Origin: JAFEBO01 sp044221315
GTDB taxonomy: Bacteria; Planctomycetota; Phycisphaerae; Phycisphaerales; UBA1924
Length of the DNA stretch: 64,000 bases
Direction of reading: 5' to 3'
Assembly: GCA_044221315.1 (NCBI GenBank)
Contig: JBGAPK010000004.1
Coordinates: 139,594 to 203,593, forward strand
This document shows positions 33,770 to 42,932 of the stretch, in pieces. The notes under the pieces are model-generated. The model made no database searches. It saw only the letters and a program-made list of their open reading frames with translations, and had not been told where the DNA came from. Position 1 is the stretch's first letter, and each line of letters opens with the position of its first letter. The position numbers and the translations under genes are program-made.

Positions 33770-36700
33770 ATGAACTCTCCGACGCCATCCTCCGCACCCG
33801 GCATTCCCGGGCCCGACCACGGCCCGCCGGACATTCATGGCCGCGTGGCTGCCCTGCGCAGTCGGCTGGAACTGTGCATGGTCGCCGATCGCCGGGCGCT
33901 GGCCGGGCGGCTCGATACGGCGATGCGGCGCGGAGCGGACGAGGAGCGGCTGGGGCAGATCGAGTCGGCGGTCGCGTTGTCGCAGGTTCGGGCGACCGAG
34001 CGACTCGGGAAACGGCCGAAGCCGGAATTCGACGATGCGCTGCCGGTCGTGCAACGGAGATTGGAGATCGCGGCGGCGATCGAGCGCAATCAGGTGCTTG
34101 TGCTCTGCGGAGAGACGGGATCGGGAAAGACGACGCAACTGCCCAAGATCTGCCTGGAACTGGGGCGGGGCGTGCGGGGGCTGATCGGCCACACGCAGCC
34201 GCGGCGGCTCGCGGCCCGTTCGGTGGCGGCGCGGATCGCGCAGGAACTGGGCGTGGCGGTCGGGTCGGCCGTCGGGTTCAAGATGCGATTCACCGATGCA
34301 ACCTCGGGCGAGGGGTACATCAAGCTGATGACAGACGGCATCCTGCTGGCGGAGACGCAGCGGGACCCGCTGCTGGAGCAGTACGACACGCTCATCATCG
34401 ACGAGGCGCACGAGCGATCGCTGAATATCGACTTCCTGCTCGGGTACATCAAGCGGCTGCTTCCGCGGCGGCCGGACCTGAAACTCATCATCACGTCGGC
34501 GACGATCGACCCGCAGCGCTTCGCGGCGCACTTCGGCACGCCGGGCAAGCCCGCGGAGATCATCGAAGTTTCGGGGCGCACCTACCCGGTCGAGCTGCGC
34601 TACCGGCCGCTCTCGCGACCCTCGGGCGATGAAGACGGGCCGGATCTGGATCTCACCGAGGAAGAGGCCATCGTTGCCGCCGCGAAAGAGGCGATCGCGC
34701 ATGGCCCGGGAGACATCCTGGTCTTCCTTCCGGGGGAACGCGAGATCCGCGATGTGGCGGATGCGCTTCGGCATTCGATTCCAAAGGAGACCGAGATCTT
34801 GCCGCTGTACGCGCGGCTCTCCAACGACGATCAGATGCGGGTCTTTAAGACCGCGCCTGGGCGCCGTCGGATCGTGCTGGCGACCAATGTGGCGGAGACG
34901 TCTATCACGGTTCCGGGAATCCGGTATGTGATCGATCCCGGGCTTGCCCGGATCAGCCGGTACTCGACTCGAACGCGGGTGCAACGGCTTCCGATCGAGC
35001 CCATCTCCAAGGCTTCGGCCAATCAACGGGCGGGGCGCTGCGGACGTGTTGCGCCGGGCGTCTGCTTCCGGCTCTATGCGGAGGATGACCTTGAGAAGCG
35101 CGAGGAGTTCACCGAGCCGGAAATACTTCGGACGAACCTGGCGAGCGTGCTGCTGCAGATGAAGTCGCTCCGGCTCGGCGACCCGGCCGAGTTTCCGTTT
35201 GTCGAACCTCCGGACAGCCGCGCGATCCGGGACGGTGTTGAGACGCTTTACGAATTGCACGCGATTGACGATCGGGGCGAACTCACAGAGATTGGGCGCA
35301 AACTCGCGAGGCTGCCCATCGACCCGCGGCTCGGACGGATGATCATCGCGTCGCAGCGGGAAGACTGTTTGCACGAGGTGCTTGTTATTGCATCGGCGCT
35401 TTCGATCCAGGATCCGCGCGAGCGTCCGATGGACAAGCAGGATCAGGCGGACGAGGCGCACGCCCGCTTCAAAGACACGTCGTCTGACTTCAAGGCACTG
35501 CTCAACCTCTGGCGGCACTACCACGATCTCAACGACAAGCTCACCAGCAGCCGCCTGCGCGCGGCGTGCCGGCAGGGCTTCCTGTCGTTCCTTCGCCTGC
35601 GCGAGTGGAGCGAGATCTACCGGCAGCTCAAGTCGCTTGCGGATGAACTGGGGATGCGCGTTTCGCGGAAGCCTGCGGCGGACGATCAGGTCCATCGCGC
35701 GATCCTGACGGGGCTGCTCACCAGTGTGGGCACGAAGGGAGAGAATGCCGAGTACACGGGCTGCCGCAACATCAAGTTCTTCATCCACCCGGGCTCGGGC
35801 CTTTCGGGGAACAAGCCGCCGTGGGTGATGGCGGCGGAGTTGGTCCGTACGACGAAGCTGTACGCCCGCTGTGGCGCCAAGATCGATCCGCTCTGGATTG
35901 AACAGCTCGGTGCGCACCTCGTGAAGCGGACGCATAGCGAGCCTCGTTGGAGGAGGGAATCGGGGCGTGTCATTGCCAACGAGCGTGTGCTGCTCCACGG
36001 GCTCGAGATCGTCGCGCGGCGGCCGGTCCATTTCGGGCCGATCGATCCGAAGACCAGCCGCGAGATCTTCATCGAGAACGCGCTGGTGCGGGGGGAGATG
36101 GAGTCCGACGACCCGTTCCTGGTGCACAATCTCGGGTTGGTCGAGGAGATCCGCGAGCTGGAGGCAAAGGTGCGTCGGCGGGATCTGCTCGTCGGCGATC
36201 GGACGCTCTTTGATTTCTATGACAAGCGACTTCCGGCGACGATCTGCACGACGCACCTGTTCCAGGCGTGGCGCAAGGAGATGGACCGGCGCGAGCCCAG
36301 GGCCCTTTTCATGTCGCGCGCCGACATCATCGCGTCGGAAATCGAGATCGATCCGCACCAATTTCCGGCCGAGATGCCGGTGTTTGGTAGTCGGCTGCCC
36401 CTCAAGTACACGCTCGATCCGGGCGCTGCCCGCGACGGAATCACGGTCGATGTGCCGGTCGAAGCGCTGCACCAGGTGGATGAGGACCGGGCTTTGTGGC
36501 TCGTGCCGGGGATGCTGACCGAACTCGTGAGCGAACTGGTCCGGACTCTCCCCAAGTCGTACCGGCATCACATCGTGAGCGCCCCGGCGTTTGCCGAGGA
36601 GGTGGCGCCCCGCCTCACCTTTGGGAAGGGATCTCTTCTCGACACGCTCGCGTCGGAGATTCGGATCCGGACGAAGGGGCTTGTGGGCGACATCGCGCGG

Positions 36701-37744
36701 TCGGCTTGGCGGCTGGATCTGCTTCCCGGGCATCTGCGATTCAATTACAGAGTCCTCGACGACTCGGGGAAGGAACTGGCCCAAGGGCGGGATTTGGGAG
36801 CGCTGCGCGCCCAGTTTGCCGCTCGGTCATCCAAGAAGCTTCCGTCGGCCGCGGGGGGAGCCTTCAGCCGGGATGGGATCAAATCGTGGGACTTCGGCGA
36901 GCTTCCGACCGCTGTCCAGGTGGACCGAGCGGGCATCAAGGTTGCGGCGTATCCGGCGCTCGTGGATCTCACAACGTCGTGCGGTCTGCGGCTCGCGGAT
37001 TCGCAGGAGCGGGCCGCAATTTTGCATCGAGCGGGGCTTCGGCGGCTGTTCATGCTGACGGCGTCGCACGAGTTTTCTCGCCTGCGGCGGGGCATACCCG
37101 ATCTGGAGCGGCTGCGGGTGCTCTCTGCGCCAATCGCGAAGTGGGAACAGTTCCTGGACGACTTGCTGCTCCTCACCGCTGATCTGCGCCTTTTTCCGAA
37201 GGGCTTTGTCGATATCCGCGCTGAAGCGGCGTTCGACGCGGCCGTGGCGAAAGCCGAGCCGGGGCTTTGGAACGAGGCGTCAGCGGTGCGCAAGATCGTC
37301 GGCGAGGCGCTTGAAGCAAACCAGGCGCTTGCCACGCGCGTCGCCGCGACGACAAGCCTGTCTTTCAGCGCGGTCGTGGCCGATGTAAACGATCAGGCGT
37401 CACGGCTGGTCGAGGAGGGCTTTCTCCTGGCGACACCACGAGAATGGCTCCCCCACCTGGCTCGCTACCTCACCGCGGCTCGGCTTCGGCTTGAACGGCT
37501 TCCGGGCGGGGGGATCACCCGGGACGACAAGCACCGGGCGGAATTCCTTCCATGGTGGCAGTTGTTCACTGGGAATCTGCATGTGCTCTCGCAGGATGGG
37601 CCGCGGCGAGAAGCGTTTGTTGCGTTCCGGTGGATGCTGGAGGAGATGCGGGTTTCGTTGTTCGCGCAGGACTTGCGAACGGCGATCCCGATCTCGTACA
37701 AGCGGCTTTCGGATCAATGGGAGGCTGTGGTAAGGGCGGGGTAG
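33770..37744 (+). CDS. hrpA: ATP-dependent RNA helicase HrpA (DEAH type)
   Basis: A 1324-aa DEAH-box helicase with the full HrpA layout. GETGSGKTTQ at 114-123 is motif I, IIDEAHERSLNIDFLLGYIK motif II, ITSATIDPQRFA motif III, ATNVAETSITVPGIRYVID motif V and ASANQRAGRCGRVAPGVCFR motif VI. A winged-helix/ratchet region and the long HrpA-specific C-terminal domain follow (LKYTLDPGAARDGITVDVP). HrpA unwinds or remodels RNA and rescues stalled ribosomes in other bacteria. The length is normal and no frame break is seen. Confidence 0.95.
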   Translation: MNSPTPSSAPGIPGPDHGPPDIHGRVAALRSRLELCMVADRRALAGRLDTAMRRGADEERLGQIESAVALSQVRATERLGKRPKPEFDDALPVVQRRLEIAAAIERNQVLVLCGETGSGKTTQLPKICLELGRGVRGLIGHTQPRRLAARSVAARIAQELGVAVGSAVGFKMRFTDATSGEGYIKLMTDGILLAETQRDPLLEQYDTLIIDEAHERSLNIDFLLGYIKRLLPRRPDLKLIITSATIDPQRFAAHFGTPGKPAEIIEVSGRTYPVELRYRPLSRPSGDEDGPDLDLTEEEAIVAAAKEAIAHGPGDILVFLPGEREIRDVADALRHSIPKETEILPLYARLSNDDQMRVFKTAPGRRRIVLATNVAETSITVPGIRYVIDPGLARISRYSTRTRVQRLPIEPISKASANQRAGRCGRVAPGVCFRLYAEDDLEKREEFTEPEILRTNLASVLLQMKSLRLGDPAEFPFVEPPDSRAIRDGVETLYELHAIDDRGELTEIGRKLARLPIDPRLGRMIIASQREDCLHEVLVIASALSIQDPRERPMDKQDQADEAHARFKDTSSDFKALLNLWRHYHDLNDKLTSSRLRAACRQGFLSFLRLREWSEIYRQLKSLADELGMRVSRKPAADDQVHRAILTGLLTSVGTKGENAEYTGCRNIKFFIHPGSGLSGNKPPWVMAAELVRTTKLYARCGAKIDPLWIEQLGAHLVKRTHSEPRWRRESGRVIANERVLLHGLEIVARRPVHFGPIDPKTSREIFIENALVRGEMESDDPFLVHNLGLVEEIRELEAKVRRRDLLVGDRTLFDFYDKRLPATICTTHLFQAWRKEMDRREPRALFMSRADIIASEIEIDPHQFPAEMPVFGSRLPLKYTLDPGAARDGITVDVPVEALHQVDEDRALWLVPGMLTELVSELVRTLPKSYRHHIVSAPAFAEEVAPRLTFGKGSLLDTLASEIRIRTKGLVGDIARSAWRLDLLPGHLRFNYRVLDDSGKELAQGRDLGALRAQFAARSSKKLPSAAGGAFSRDGIKSWDFGELPTAVQVDRAGIKVAAYPALVDLTTSCGLRLADSQERAAILHRAGLRRLFMLTASHEFSRLRRGIPDLERLRVLSAPIAKWEQFLDDLLLLTADLRLFPKGFVDIRAEAAFDAAVAKAEPGLWNEASAVRKIVGEALEANQALATRVAATTSLSFSAVVADVNDQASRLVEEGFLLATPREWLPHLARYLTAARLRLERLPGGGITRDDKHRAEFLPWWQLFTGNLHVLSQDGPRREAFVAFRWMLEEMRVSLFAQDLRTAIPISYKRLSDQWEAVVRAG

Positions 37745-37880
37745 TTCACGCACCCGCCTTGGGGATGTAGCGGGAGCAATGCGAATTCCCGTTGGAAGTT
37801 GCGCAACTTTGAGCGAGATCGGGGCGAAAAGACATCCGAAACCCCCTCCGTCATCGCTCCGCAAAGCCTGCGCGATGACA

Positions 37881-37905
37881 CCTCCCCCTTTGGCAAAGGG
37901 GGAGG
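37881..37905. repeat. Intergenic GC hairpin (CCTCCCCCTTT stem)
   Basis: A perfect 11-bp stem (CCTCCCCCTTT / AAAGGGGGAGG) closes on a GGC loop between hrpA and the DoxX-like gene. It is similar in style to the hairpin at 13860-13880. It lies 137 bp past the hrpA stop, too far for an obvious hrpA terminator, so I list it as a hairpin repeat. Confidence 0.5.
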
Positions 37906-38026
37906 ATAAATGCAAAGGCACGAAACAAATACCATGAGCCGGTCTAAGTTCGCCATTCTGCCGTTCCTGCGAATACCCCGCCCCTGTAGTAAGCTCTCGC
38001 CGATTTGATTCAAGGAGACTTCGCAC

Positions 38027-38425
38027 ATGCAGACCGATATTCGATCGCCGGGTGTCTCGAAGGCAGTGTTCTGGGCGAGCTGTGTTGTCAGCGCGATCCC
38101 GGTGCTATTGCTCTTCATGAGCGCCGGGATGAAATTAAGCAAGAATCCGCAGGCGGTAGAGGGCTTTGCGAAGGGGGGATATCCCGACTGGTCGCTCGTC
38201 ACGCTGGGAGTTGTCGAGTTGGCGTGCACGATCATCTACCTGATTCCGCAGACTTCGGTGCTCGGGGCGATTCTGCTGACCGGATACCTGGGTGGGGCGG
38301 TAGACGTCCATGTACGGGGGTCGGAAATTCAGTTCCTTGCCCCGTTTTTCTGCGGCGTCTTTGTTTGGCTGGGTCTGTTCCTTCGGGAGCCGCGGCTGCG
38401 GGTGCTCATTCCCTTTCGGCGCTAG
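38027..38425 (+). CDS. DoxX-like family membrane protein
   Basis: A 132-aa protein with four hydrophobic helices (WASCVVSAIPVLLLFMSAGM, WSLVTLGVVELACTIIYLIP, VLGAILLTGYLGGAVDVHV, FLAPFFCGVFVWLGLFL). The order and the GYLGGAVDVHVR turn fit the DoxX_2 family of small inner-membrane proteins, whose role is not well defined. AAGGAG eight bases before ATG 38027 supports the start. It is isolated, with about 280 bp upstream and 400 bp downstream without genes. Confidence 0.82.
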   Translation: MQTDIRSPGVSKAVFWASCVVSAIPVLLLFMSAGMKLSKNPQAVEGFAKGGYPDWSLVTLGVVELACTIIYLIPQTSVLGAILLTGYLGGAVDVHVRGSEIQFLAPFFCGVFVWLGLFLREPRLRVLIPFRR

Positions 38426-38824
38426 AACGAGGTTCAGTCAGATGGAGCGGACTTGAAAGAAGGCGCTACACAACGTGCTCGGCCTTGCGACATCTTGCGG
38501 AAGATACTTGTGCGTGAACACGGACCGTCGGCAGCGAAATCGGCACACGTTCTCGGTGAACACCGAAGACTGTGGCACCCACTTCGGGGTGCGAAGATCT
38601 GCACATCGGACCGAGGGTGTCGCTCGGAAACCCTCGCTCCACCCTCGGCTAGATTCTGCAAGCCCTTCGGGCTTGAAGCGCGATTCGCACGCGTTCCGAA
38701 AGATCGGATGTTGCGTGAGCGAAAATGGCCTTGGTTCACAAACCTCGGCCGCGAGAGGCCCCACGGAGCGCGGCGTGAGTTGAGATTGTTCTGATGGCGT
38801 CCCCCGCAGCAATGAGGCGAACAC
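38426..38824. other. Gene-free interval between the DoxX-like and aminopeptidase genes
   Basis: No frame in this 399-bp stretch has convincing content. It contains a small stable hairpin at 38659-38675 (CAAGCC stem closed by a cUUCGg-type loop) and, near 38810, the GAGGCG ribosome site of the aminopeptidase. The interval may be an old pseudogene remnant or a long leader; nothing identifies it. Confidence 0.4.
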
Positions 38825-39976
38825 ATGCGCGATCCGCGCGTTGAGAAACTTGCCGCGGTTTTGGTCCGGCACTGCGCGAGTGTTGGCGCGGGGGATCTTG
38901 TCACGATCGTTGGCGAGACCGGGGCGCTGCCGGCTGTTGAGGCGGTCTTTGCAGAGGTCCTCCATGCGGGGGGACACCCGAGCTTTCATCCGAAGAGCGA
39001 CCGCCTTCAGGAACTGCTTCTGACACTGGGAAACGAGGAGCAGCTCCGGCACGTCTCACCCTCGGAGCGATTCCGGCTCGAGCGGTGCGATGTGCTGATG
39101 GTGCTGCTGCGGCCGACCAACACGAGGTTCCTCGGGCGAGTCGATCCGCGGCGGGTGGCGATGGCGCAGAGCGCGCGGCGTGAACTCAACTCGATGTCGA
39201 TGCGCCGGGCGGCCGAAGGGAAGATGCGGTACGTTCTCACGGAGATTCCCGGCCCTGCCGCGGCACAGGACGCGGAGATGTCGCTTTCGGCGTATGAAGA
39301 CTGGGTCTATCGCGCCGGCTTCCTCCATTTGTCCGATCCGCTTGCGGAATGGCGGAAGTTGCAGGCGCAGCAGGAACTGGTGCGAACGTACCTGGAATCA
39401 AAGCGCGAATTGCGGTTCTACGTGCCACCCGGCGATCGCGCCGCCGGCTTGGCCCCTCACGACGGCACCGACCTCGCCGTGGACGTGTCGGGGCGAACAT
39501 GGGTCAATTGTGCGGGCGGCGAGAACTTTCCGGACGGTGAAGTGTTTTCCGGGCCGCGCTCGGTTGATGGGGTGATGAACTTCAACTTTCCGGCTGTGTA
39601 TCGCGGTCGAGAAGTTGAGGGTGTGCGACTGAAATTCAAGGACGGTCGTGTTGTCGAGGCCAGCGCGAGCAAGAACGAAGAGTTTCTGATCCGCATGCTC
39701 GATCAGGACTCCGGCGCACGGGTCTGCGGCGAGATCGCCATCGGCACGAACTATCAGATCAAGGACTTTTCCAAGAACGCCTTTTTCGACGAGAAGATCG
39801 GTGGGACGTTTCATCTTGCGCTCGGCGCGGGCTATCCGCAGACGGGCAATACGAACGAATCGGGGCTTCATTGGGACATGGTGTGTGATCTGCGCGCCGG
39901 AGGGACGATTCACGCGGACGGGGAACTGTTCCACAAGGACGGGGCCTTTGTGCAAGCGGGTTGGCCGGGCAACTAA
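38825..39976 (+). CDS. M29 family aminopeptidase
   Basis: A 383-aa metallo-aminopeptidase of the thermophilic M29 type (AmpS/AmpT-like). The metal-site blocks are visible: NFPDGEVFSGP, NEEFLIRMLDQDSGARVCGE followed by IAIGTN, and FDEKIGGTFHLALGAGYPQT leading to SGLHWDMVCDLR. It would remove N-terminal residues from peptides in the cytoplasm, with two metal ions. The length is a little short of the usual 400-410 aa but all ligand regions are present. Alone on its strand. Confidence 0.9.
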   Translation: MRDPRVEKLAAVLVRHCASVGAGDLVTIVGETGALPAVEAVFAEVLHAGGHPSFHPKSDRLQELLLTLGNEEQLRHVSPSERFRLERCDVLMVLLRPTNTRFLGRVDPRRVAMAQSARRELNSMSMRRAAEGKMRYVLTEIPGPAAAQDAEMSLSAYEDWVYRAGFLHLSDPLAEWRKLQAQQELVRTYLESKRELRFYVPPGDRAAGLAPHDGTDLAVDVSGRTWVNCAGGENFPDGEVFSGPRSVDGVMNFNFPAVYRGREVEGVRLKFKDGRVVEASASKNEEFLIRMLDQDSGARVCGEIAIGTNYQIKDFSKNAFFDEKIGGTFHLALGAGYPQTGNTNESGLHWDMVCDLRAGGTIHADGELFHKDGAFVQAGWPGN

Positions 39977-40167
39977 TGTAGAAGATTGTTTGATTCCATT
40001 TCCGTCTGATTCGCCGCATGATCAAGCGACTTCCGATACGATTTGACTCGTCAAGTGTGTCCGAATGGAATTCACTGGACCTGCCGCCGGCGCTGCCAGG
40101 GGAAGAGTTTGATTTTGAGCCGAGTCCGTGATGGATTCGCCGGGCGAGAGCGGCGCTGTGATGCTGA

Positions 40168-40770
40168 TCAGGGTTTGCGGGCAAAGACCTGCACGACCGA
40201 CGCATCGCCGGTGTGGAATTGTCCTTCGGCCACGTTGCGCACCAGCGCGGCCTGATGCTCGATCGTCAGCCCTTCCAATTCTCCGAGGATGACTTCCAAC
40301 GGAGCGAGGAGCGCAGGGTCCTTTGGGCCGCCGGTGCTGCGTTGGAGCTGATCGGGCGCGTAGGCCTCGAGCACGAAGACCCCGTCGGGTTTGAGCCACG
40401 TGGCGATTCGCCTGTGAACCGCGGCGCGGAGGGCCGCGGGAAGGTGGACGAAGATGGAACTGACCACATCGAGCGAAGCCGATTCCGCGTCGAAATCCTG
40501 CAGATTCACGGCCTGCGTGCGGAGTTTCAAGCGACGCTCACCGGCGAGTCGCTGTGCCTTTTGCATTCCGACTTCGCTCTGGTCGACCGCTAACACGTTC
40601 AGCCCACGGGAGGCAAGAAACAAGGCGTTGCGGCCTTCTCCCGCCCCGATGTCGAGAGCATTTCCCGCTGCCGGGAATCGGTCCGCCATCCGTGACAGGA
40701 ATTCATTGGGTGCCTTGCCGTAGACAAGGTCTTCGCTCGCGTACCGCTGATCCCAGAAGGCGCTCGACAT
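40168..40770 (-). CDS. Class I SAM-dependent methyltransferase
   Basis: A 200-aa methyltransferase close to the TehB/tellurite-resistance and thiopurine-type group. Motif I is ALDIGAGEGRNALFLASRGL, the acidic end of strand 2 is VLAVDQSEVGM, and post-I AVNLQDFDAESASLDVVSSI and VFVLEAYAPDQL follow. FWDQRYASEDLVYGKAPNEF at the N-terminus is typical of this group. The acceptor is unknown. ATG 40770 is chosen; upstream sequence in frame belongs to the truncated GIY-YIG region. Confidence 0.85.
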   Translation of the reverse strand: MSSAFWDQRYASEDLVYGKAPNEFLSRMADRFPAAGNALDIGAGEGRNALFLASRGLNVLAVDQSEVGMQKAQRLAGERRLKLRTQAVNLQDFDAESASLDVVSSIFVHLPAALRAAVHRRIATWLKPDGVFVLEAYAPDQLQRSTGGPKDPALLAPLEVILGELEGLTIEHQAALVRNVAEGQFHTGDASVVQVFARKP

Positions 40771-40946
40771 GCTCGAAAGATTAGGAATCGTCGGGCTCCC
40801 GCTCTTGGCGCGACGCCGAGCCGCATCATCGGGAGTTGAACTCAACGAATGTCCCCGTTTCGAGTTTGCTCTCGTCGTTGGTCCGGTGCCGAAAGCCTCC
40901 ACCATCGGCCAGCCCGCGCTGAGCCCCATGGCATCGATGGCCTTTG

Positions 40947-41006
40947 CTATCGAGGCGCCTGTGGCCAGCCCCCAACTCCACTGCGAAGGACGTAAACCCA
41001 GAACAT
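40947..41006 (-). pseudogene. Truncated GIY-YIG N-terminal copy
   Basis: Nineteen codons starting ATG 41006 (MFWVYVLRSGV, then unrelated GGWPQAPR) and ending at TAG. The first eleven residues match the intact GIY-YIG gene at 41059-41310. It directly follows a tRNA-Pro 3' remnant, just as the full copy follows tRNA-Pro. This is one arm of a 63-bp direct repeat. Confidence 0.75.
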
Positions 41007-41040
41007 CGAATCGGGGTGGCGGGATTTGAACCCACGACCT
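40978..41040. repeat. 63-bp direct repeat, copy B
   Basis: Identical to 41282-41344 except for one base at 41004 (C here, T at 41308). It spans the first codons of a GIY-YIG frame and the T arm and acceptor 3' side of tRNA-Pro, both on the minus strand. Confidence 0.92.
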
Positions 41041-41063
41041 GTCGCCGCGGCGACCGCGCTACC
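41011..41063 (-). pseudogene. tRNA-Pro-like remnant (3' two thirds)
   Basis: Reading on the minus strand, the sequence matches tRNA-Pro from the D arm GGTAGCGCG to the discriminator A. The 5' acceptor and D-stem half is missing and replaced by the end of the GIY-YIG gene, whose TAG stop lies within GGTAGCGC. The anticodon arm is GTCGC-CGCG-GCGAC: a perfect stem but a loop of only four bases, so no anticodon can be presented. Confidence 0.75.
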
Positions 41064-41310
41064 TCGCACCGCCGGTGATCAGGCGATCCAACTCGGAGCG
41101 GCCGCGCCCGGTTTTCAGATACATCTCGCGCTGCACCGCTGCCTCGCGAGTCTGGAAGCTCTCGCTGTGGACTAGAGTCCAAGGCACGCCGTGCCTGGTC
41201 GCCGGGCTGTGTCCGGCATTGTGGCGGCGGAGCCGCTCGTCTATGTCTTCGCAAGAACCGGTGTATCTCCGGCCCGTAACCCCACTGCGAAGGACGTAAA
41301 CCCAGAATAT
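41059..41310 (-). CDS. GIY-YIG nuclease domain protein directly downstream of tRNA-Pro
   Basis: An 83-aa GIY-YIG endonuclease-like protein (UPF0213/YhbQ-like). FWVYVLRSGVTGRRYTGSC holds the two motif tripeptides (VYV and YTG). The catalytic Arg is in DERLRRHNAG, and the Glu in REAAVQREMYLK. The frame begins four bases past the tRNA-Pro end. No ATG, GTG or TTG lies between the tRNA and the motif: the codon in the start position is ATA at 41310, where the truncated duplicate has ATG. The only upstream in-frame start (41466) would translate through the tRNA. It may use a non-standard start or be silenced. Confidence 0.65.
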   Translation of the reverse strand: MFWVYVLRSGVTGRRYTGSCEDIDERLRRHNAGHSPATRHGVPWTLVHSESFQTREAAVQREMYLKTGRGRSELDRLITGGAR

Positions 41311-41344
41311 CGAATCGGGGTGGCGGGATTTGAACCCACGACCT
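41282..41344. repeat. 63-bp direct repeat, copy A
   Basis: Partner of 40978-41040, offset by exactly 304 bp, with 62 of 63 positions identical. It covers the 3' part of the functional tRNA-Pro and the first codons of the intact GIY-YIG gene. Confidence 0.92.
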
Positions 41345-41388
41345 TTTGACCCCCAGTCAAACGCGCTACCAAGCTGCGCTACACCCCG
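41315..41388 (-). tRNA. tRNA-Pro (GGG)
   Basis: On the minus strand, a 74-base cloverleaf: acceptor CGGGGTG/CACCCCG, D arm with GCGC/GCGC, anticodon stem TTTGA/TCAAA around loop CTGGGGG (anticodon GGG), and T arm GTGGG/CCCGC with TTCAAAT. The discriminator is A and no CCA is encoded. The first C-G acceptor pair is usual for proline tRNAs. Confidence 0.95.
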
Positions 41389-41496
41389 CAATTTCTCTTG
41401 CGGAAGGGCAAGATTAGGCGCGCCAGGTTGAAGAATCGAAATCGGCAACAAGACCACCGAACACAACCCCGCACCGCCCCGGTATCCTCACGGCGG

Positions 41497-42864
41497 ATGC
41501 CCCCGACACCCACCATCAAAGTCCGCCACGATTTGCCCAAGAACACCATCGCCCGTGCCGCGGCACCAACCTGCCTTCTCATCCGATCGGGCCGCGTCAT
41601 CGACCCGGCTTCCAAGCTCGACAAAGTCTGCGACGTGGCCACCGAAGGCGGCGTGATCAAAGCGATCGGAAAGAAGCTTCCCACCCTCCCCGGCTGTCGC
41701 GTGATGAACGCCGAGGGCCTCATCGTCTGTCCCGGCCTCATCGATCCCCATGTTCACCTCCGCGAGCCCGGCCACGAGCACAAGGAGACCATCGCGACAG
41801 GCACCGCCGCGGCAGTTGCGGGCGGGTTCACGACTGTCTGCTGCATGCCCAACACCAGTCCCGCGATCGATACTCCGGAGCTGGTTCGATTCATTTATGA
41901 CCGGGCGACGCTGACCGCATCTTGCCGCGTGTTTCCCGTCGCGGCGGGCACCAAGGGCCGACTGGGGCGCGAGATTGCGGAGATTCAACTGCTTCACCGC
42001 GCCGGTGCGGTTGCGTTCAGCGATGATGGAGACTGCATCGCTTCGGCGCAGGTCATGTCCCGCGTCTTTGCCGCCATCAGCCAGACCGGCTCAACATTCA
42101 TGCAGCACTGCCAGGAACCGACGCTCACGCAGGGAGCCTCGATGCACGCGGGGACCGTTTCCGCGCGCCTCGGTCTAGGGGGCTGGCCCCGCATGGCCGA
42201 AGAGATCATCATCGAGCGTGATGTCCGCCTGCTCCGGCATCTGCGATCTCCCTGCCGCTACCACGCCCAGCACGTTTCAAGCGCGGGATCTGTCGAGATC
42301 ATCCGTCAGGCGCGGCGAGACGAACTGCCGGTGACCGGTGAAGCAACCCCGCACCATCTGCTGCTCACGCACGATTTGTGCGAGAATTACAACACGCTGG
42401 CCAAGGTCAATCCGCCTCTGCGCGAAACGCTCGATGTCAACGCCCTCATTGAAGGCATCGCCGATGGCACGATCACCATCCTCGGCACCGATCATGCCCC
42501 CCACTCTGCCGAAGAGAAGTCGCTTCCCTTCGAAGACGCCCCGATGGGAATCACAGGCCTCGAAACCGCCCTGCCTCTCTACGCCGAGGCCCTCATCCGC
42601 TCCGGGGCTATTTCCTGGCCCCGACTCATTGCTCTTCTCACCCTCGAACCCGCCCTGCTTTGTGGACTTGACGCTCTGGGCCTTGGCACCCTCAGGCCCG
42701 ACTGCCCGGCCGACATCACCATCATCGACCCAAACGATCGCTGGGCCATCGACCCGACCACCATGTCCGGCAAGAGCCGCAACACCCCTTTCGCCGGCCG
42801 GAAAGTCACCGGTCGCGCCGTCGCCACAATCGTCGGCGGCGTTGTAGTCTTCGAATCCGCATAG
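41497..42864 (+). CDS. pyrC: Dihydroorotase
   Basis: A 455-aa amidohydrolase of the class I dihydroorotase type, closing carbamoyl-aspartate to dihydroorotate in pyrimidine synthesis. The metal motif DPHVHLREPGHEHKE opens the barrel; FTTVCCMPNTSPAID, GEATPHHLLLTHD and ILGTDHAPHSAEEK (with the catalytic Asp) follow. A segment of the barrel contains QHCQEPTLT, the third His region. ATG 41497 is chosen just before the beta-sandwich; the frame stays open upstream into the tRNA-Pro region. It is divergent from tRNA-Pro and leads into recQ after 68 bp. Confidence 0.93.
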   Translation: MPPTPTIKVRHDLPKNTIARAAAPTCLLIRSGRVIDPASKLDKVCDVATEGGVIKAIGKKLPTLPGCRVMNAEGLIVCPGLIDPHVHLREPGHEHKETIATGTAAAVAGGFTTVCCMPNTSPAIDTPELVRFIYDRATLTASCRVFPVAAGTKGRLGREIAEIQLLHRAGAVAFSDDGDCIASAQVMSRVFAAISQTGSTFMQHCQEPTLTQGASMHAGTVSARLGLGGWPRMAEEIIIERDVRLLRHLRSPCRYHAQHVSSAGSVEIIRQARRDELPVTGEATPHHLLLTHDLCENYNTLAKVNPPLRETLDVNALIEGIADGTITILGTDHAPHSAEEKSLPFEDAPMGITGLETALPLYAEALIRSGAISWPRLIALLTLEPALLCGLDALGLGTLRPDCPADITIIDPNDRWAIDPTTMSGKSRNTPFAGRKVTGRAVATIVGGVVVFESA

Positions 42865-42932
42865 AGCCTCTGGCGTCAGTCAGAGGTCGCACGTCATCCA
42901 TTCGCGCCTCGCTTTCCAAATCGCACTCACCC

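Noticed and set aside
41011..41063. A second functional tRNA-Pro
   Set aside because: The acceptor 5' strand and D-stem 5' half are missing and the anticodon loop has four bases, so it cannot work as a tRNA.
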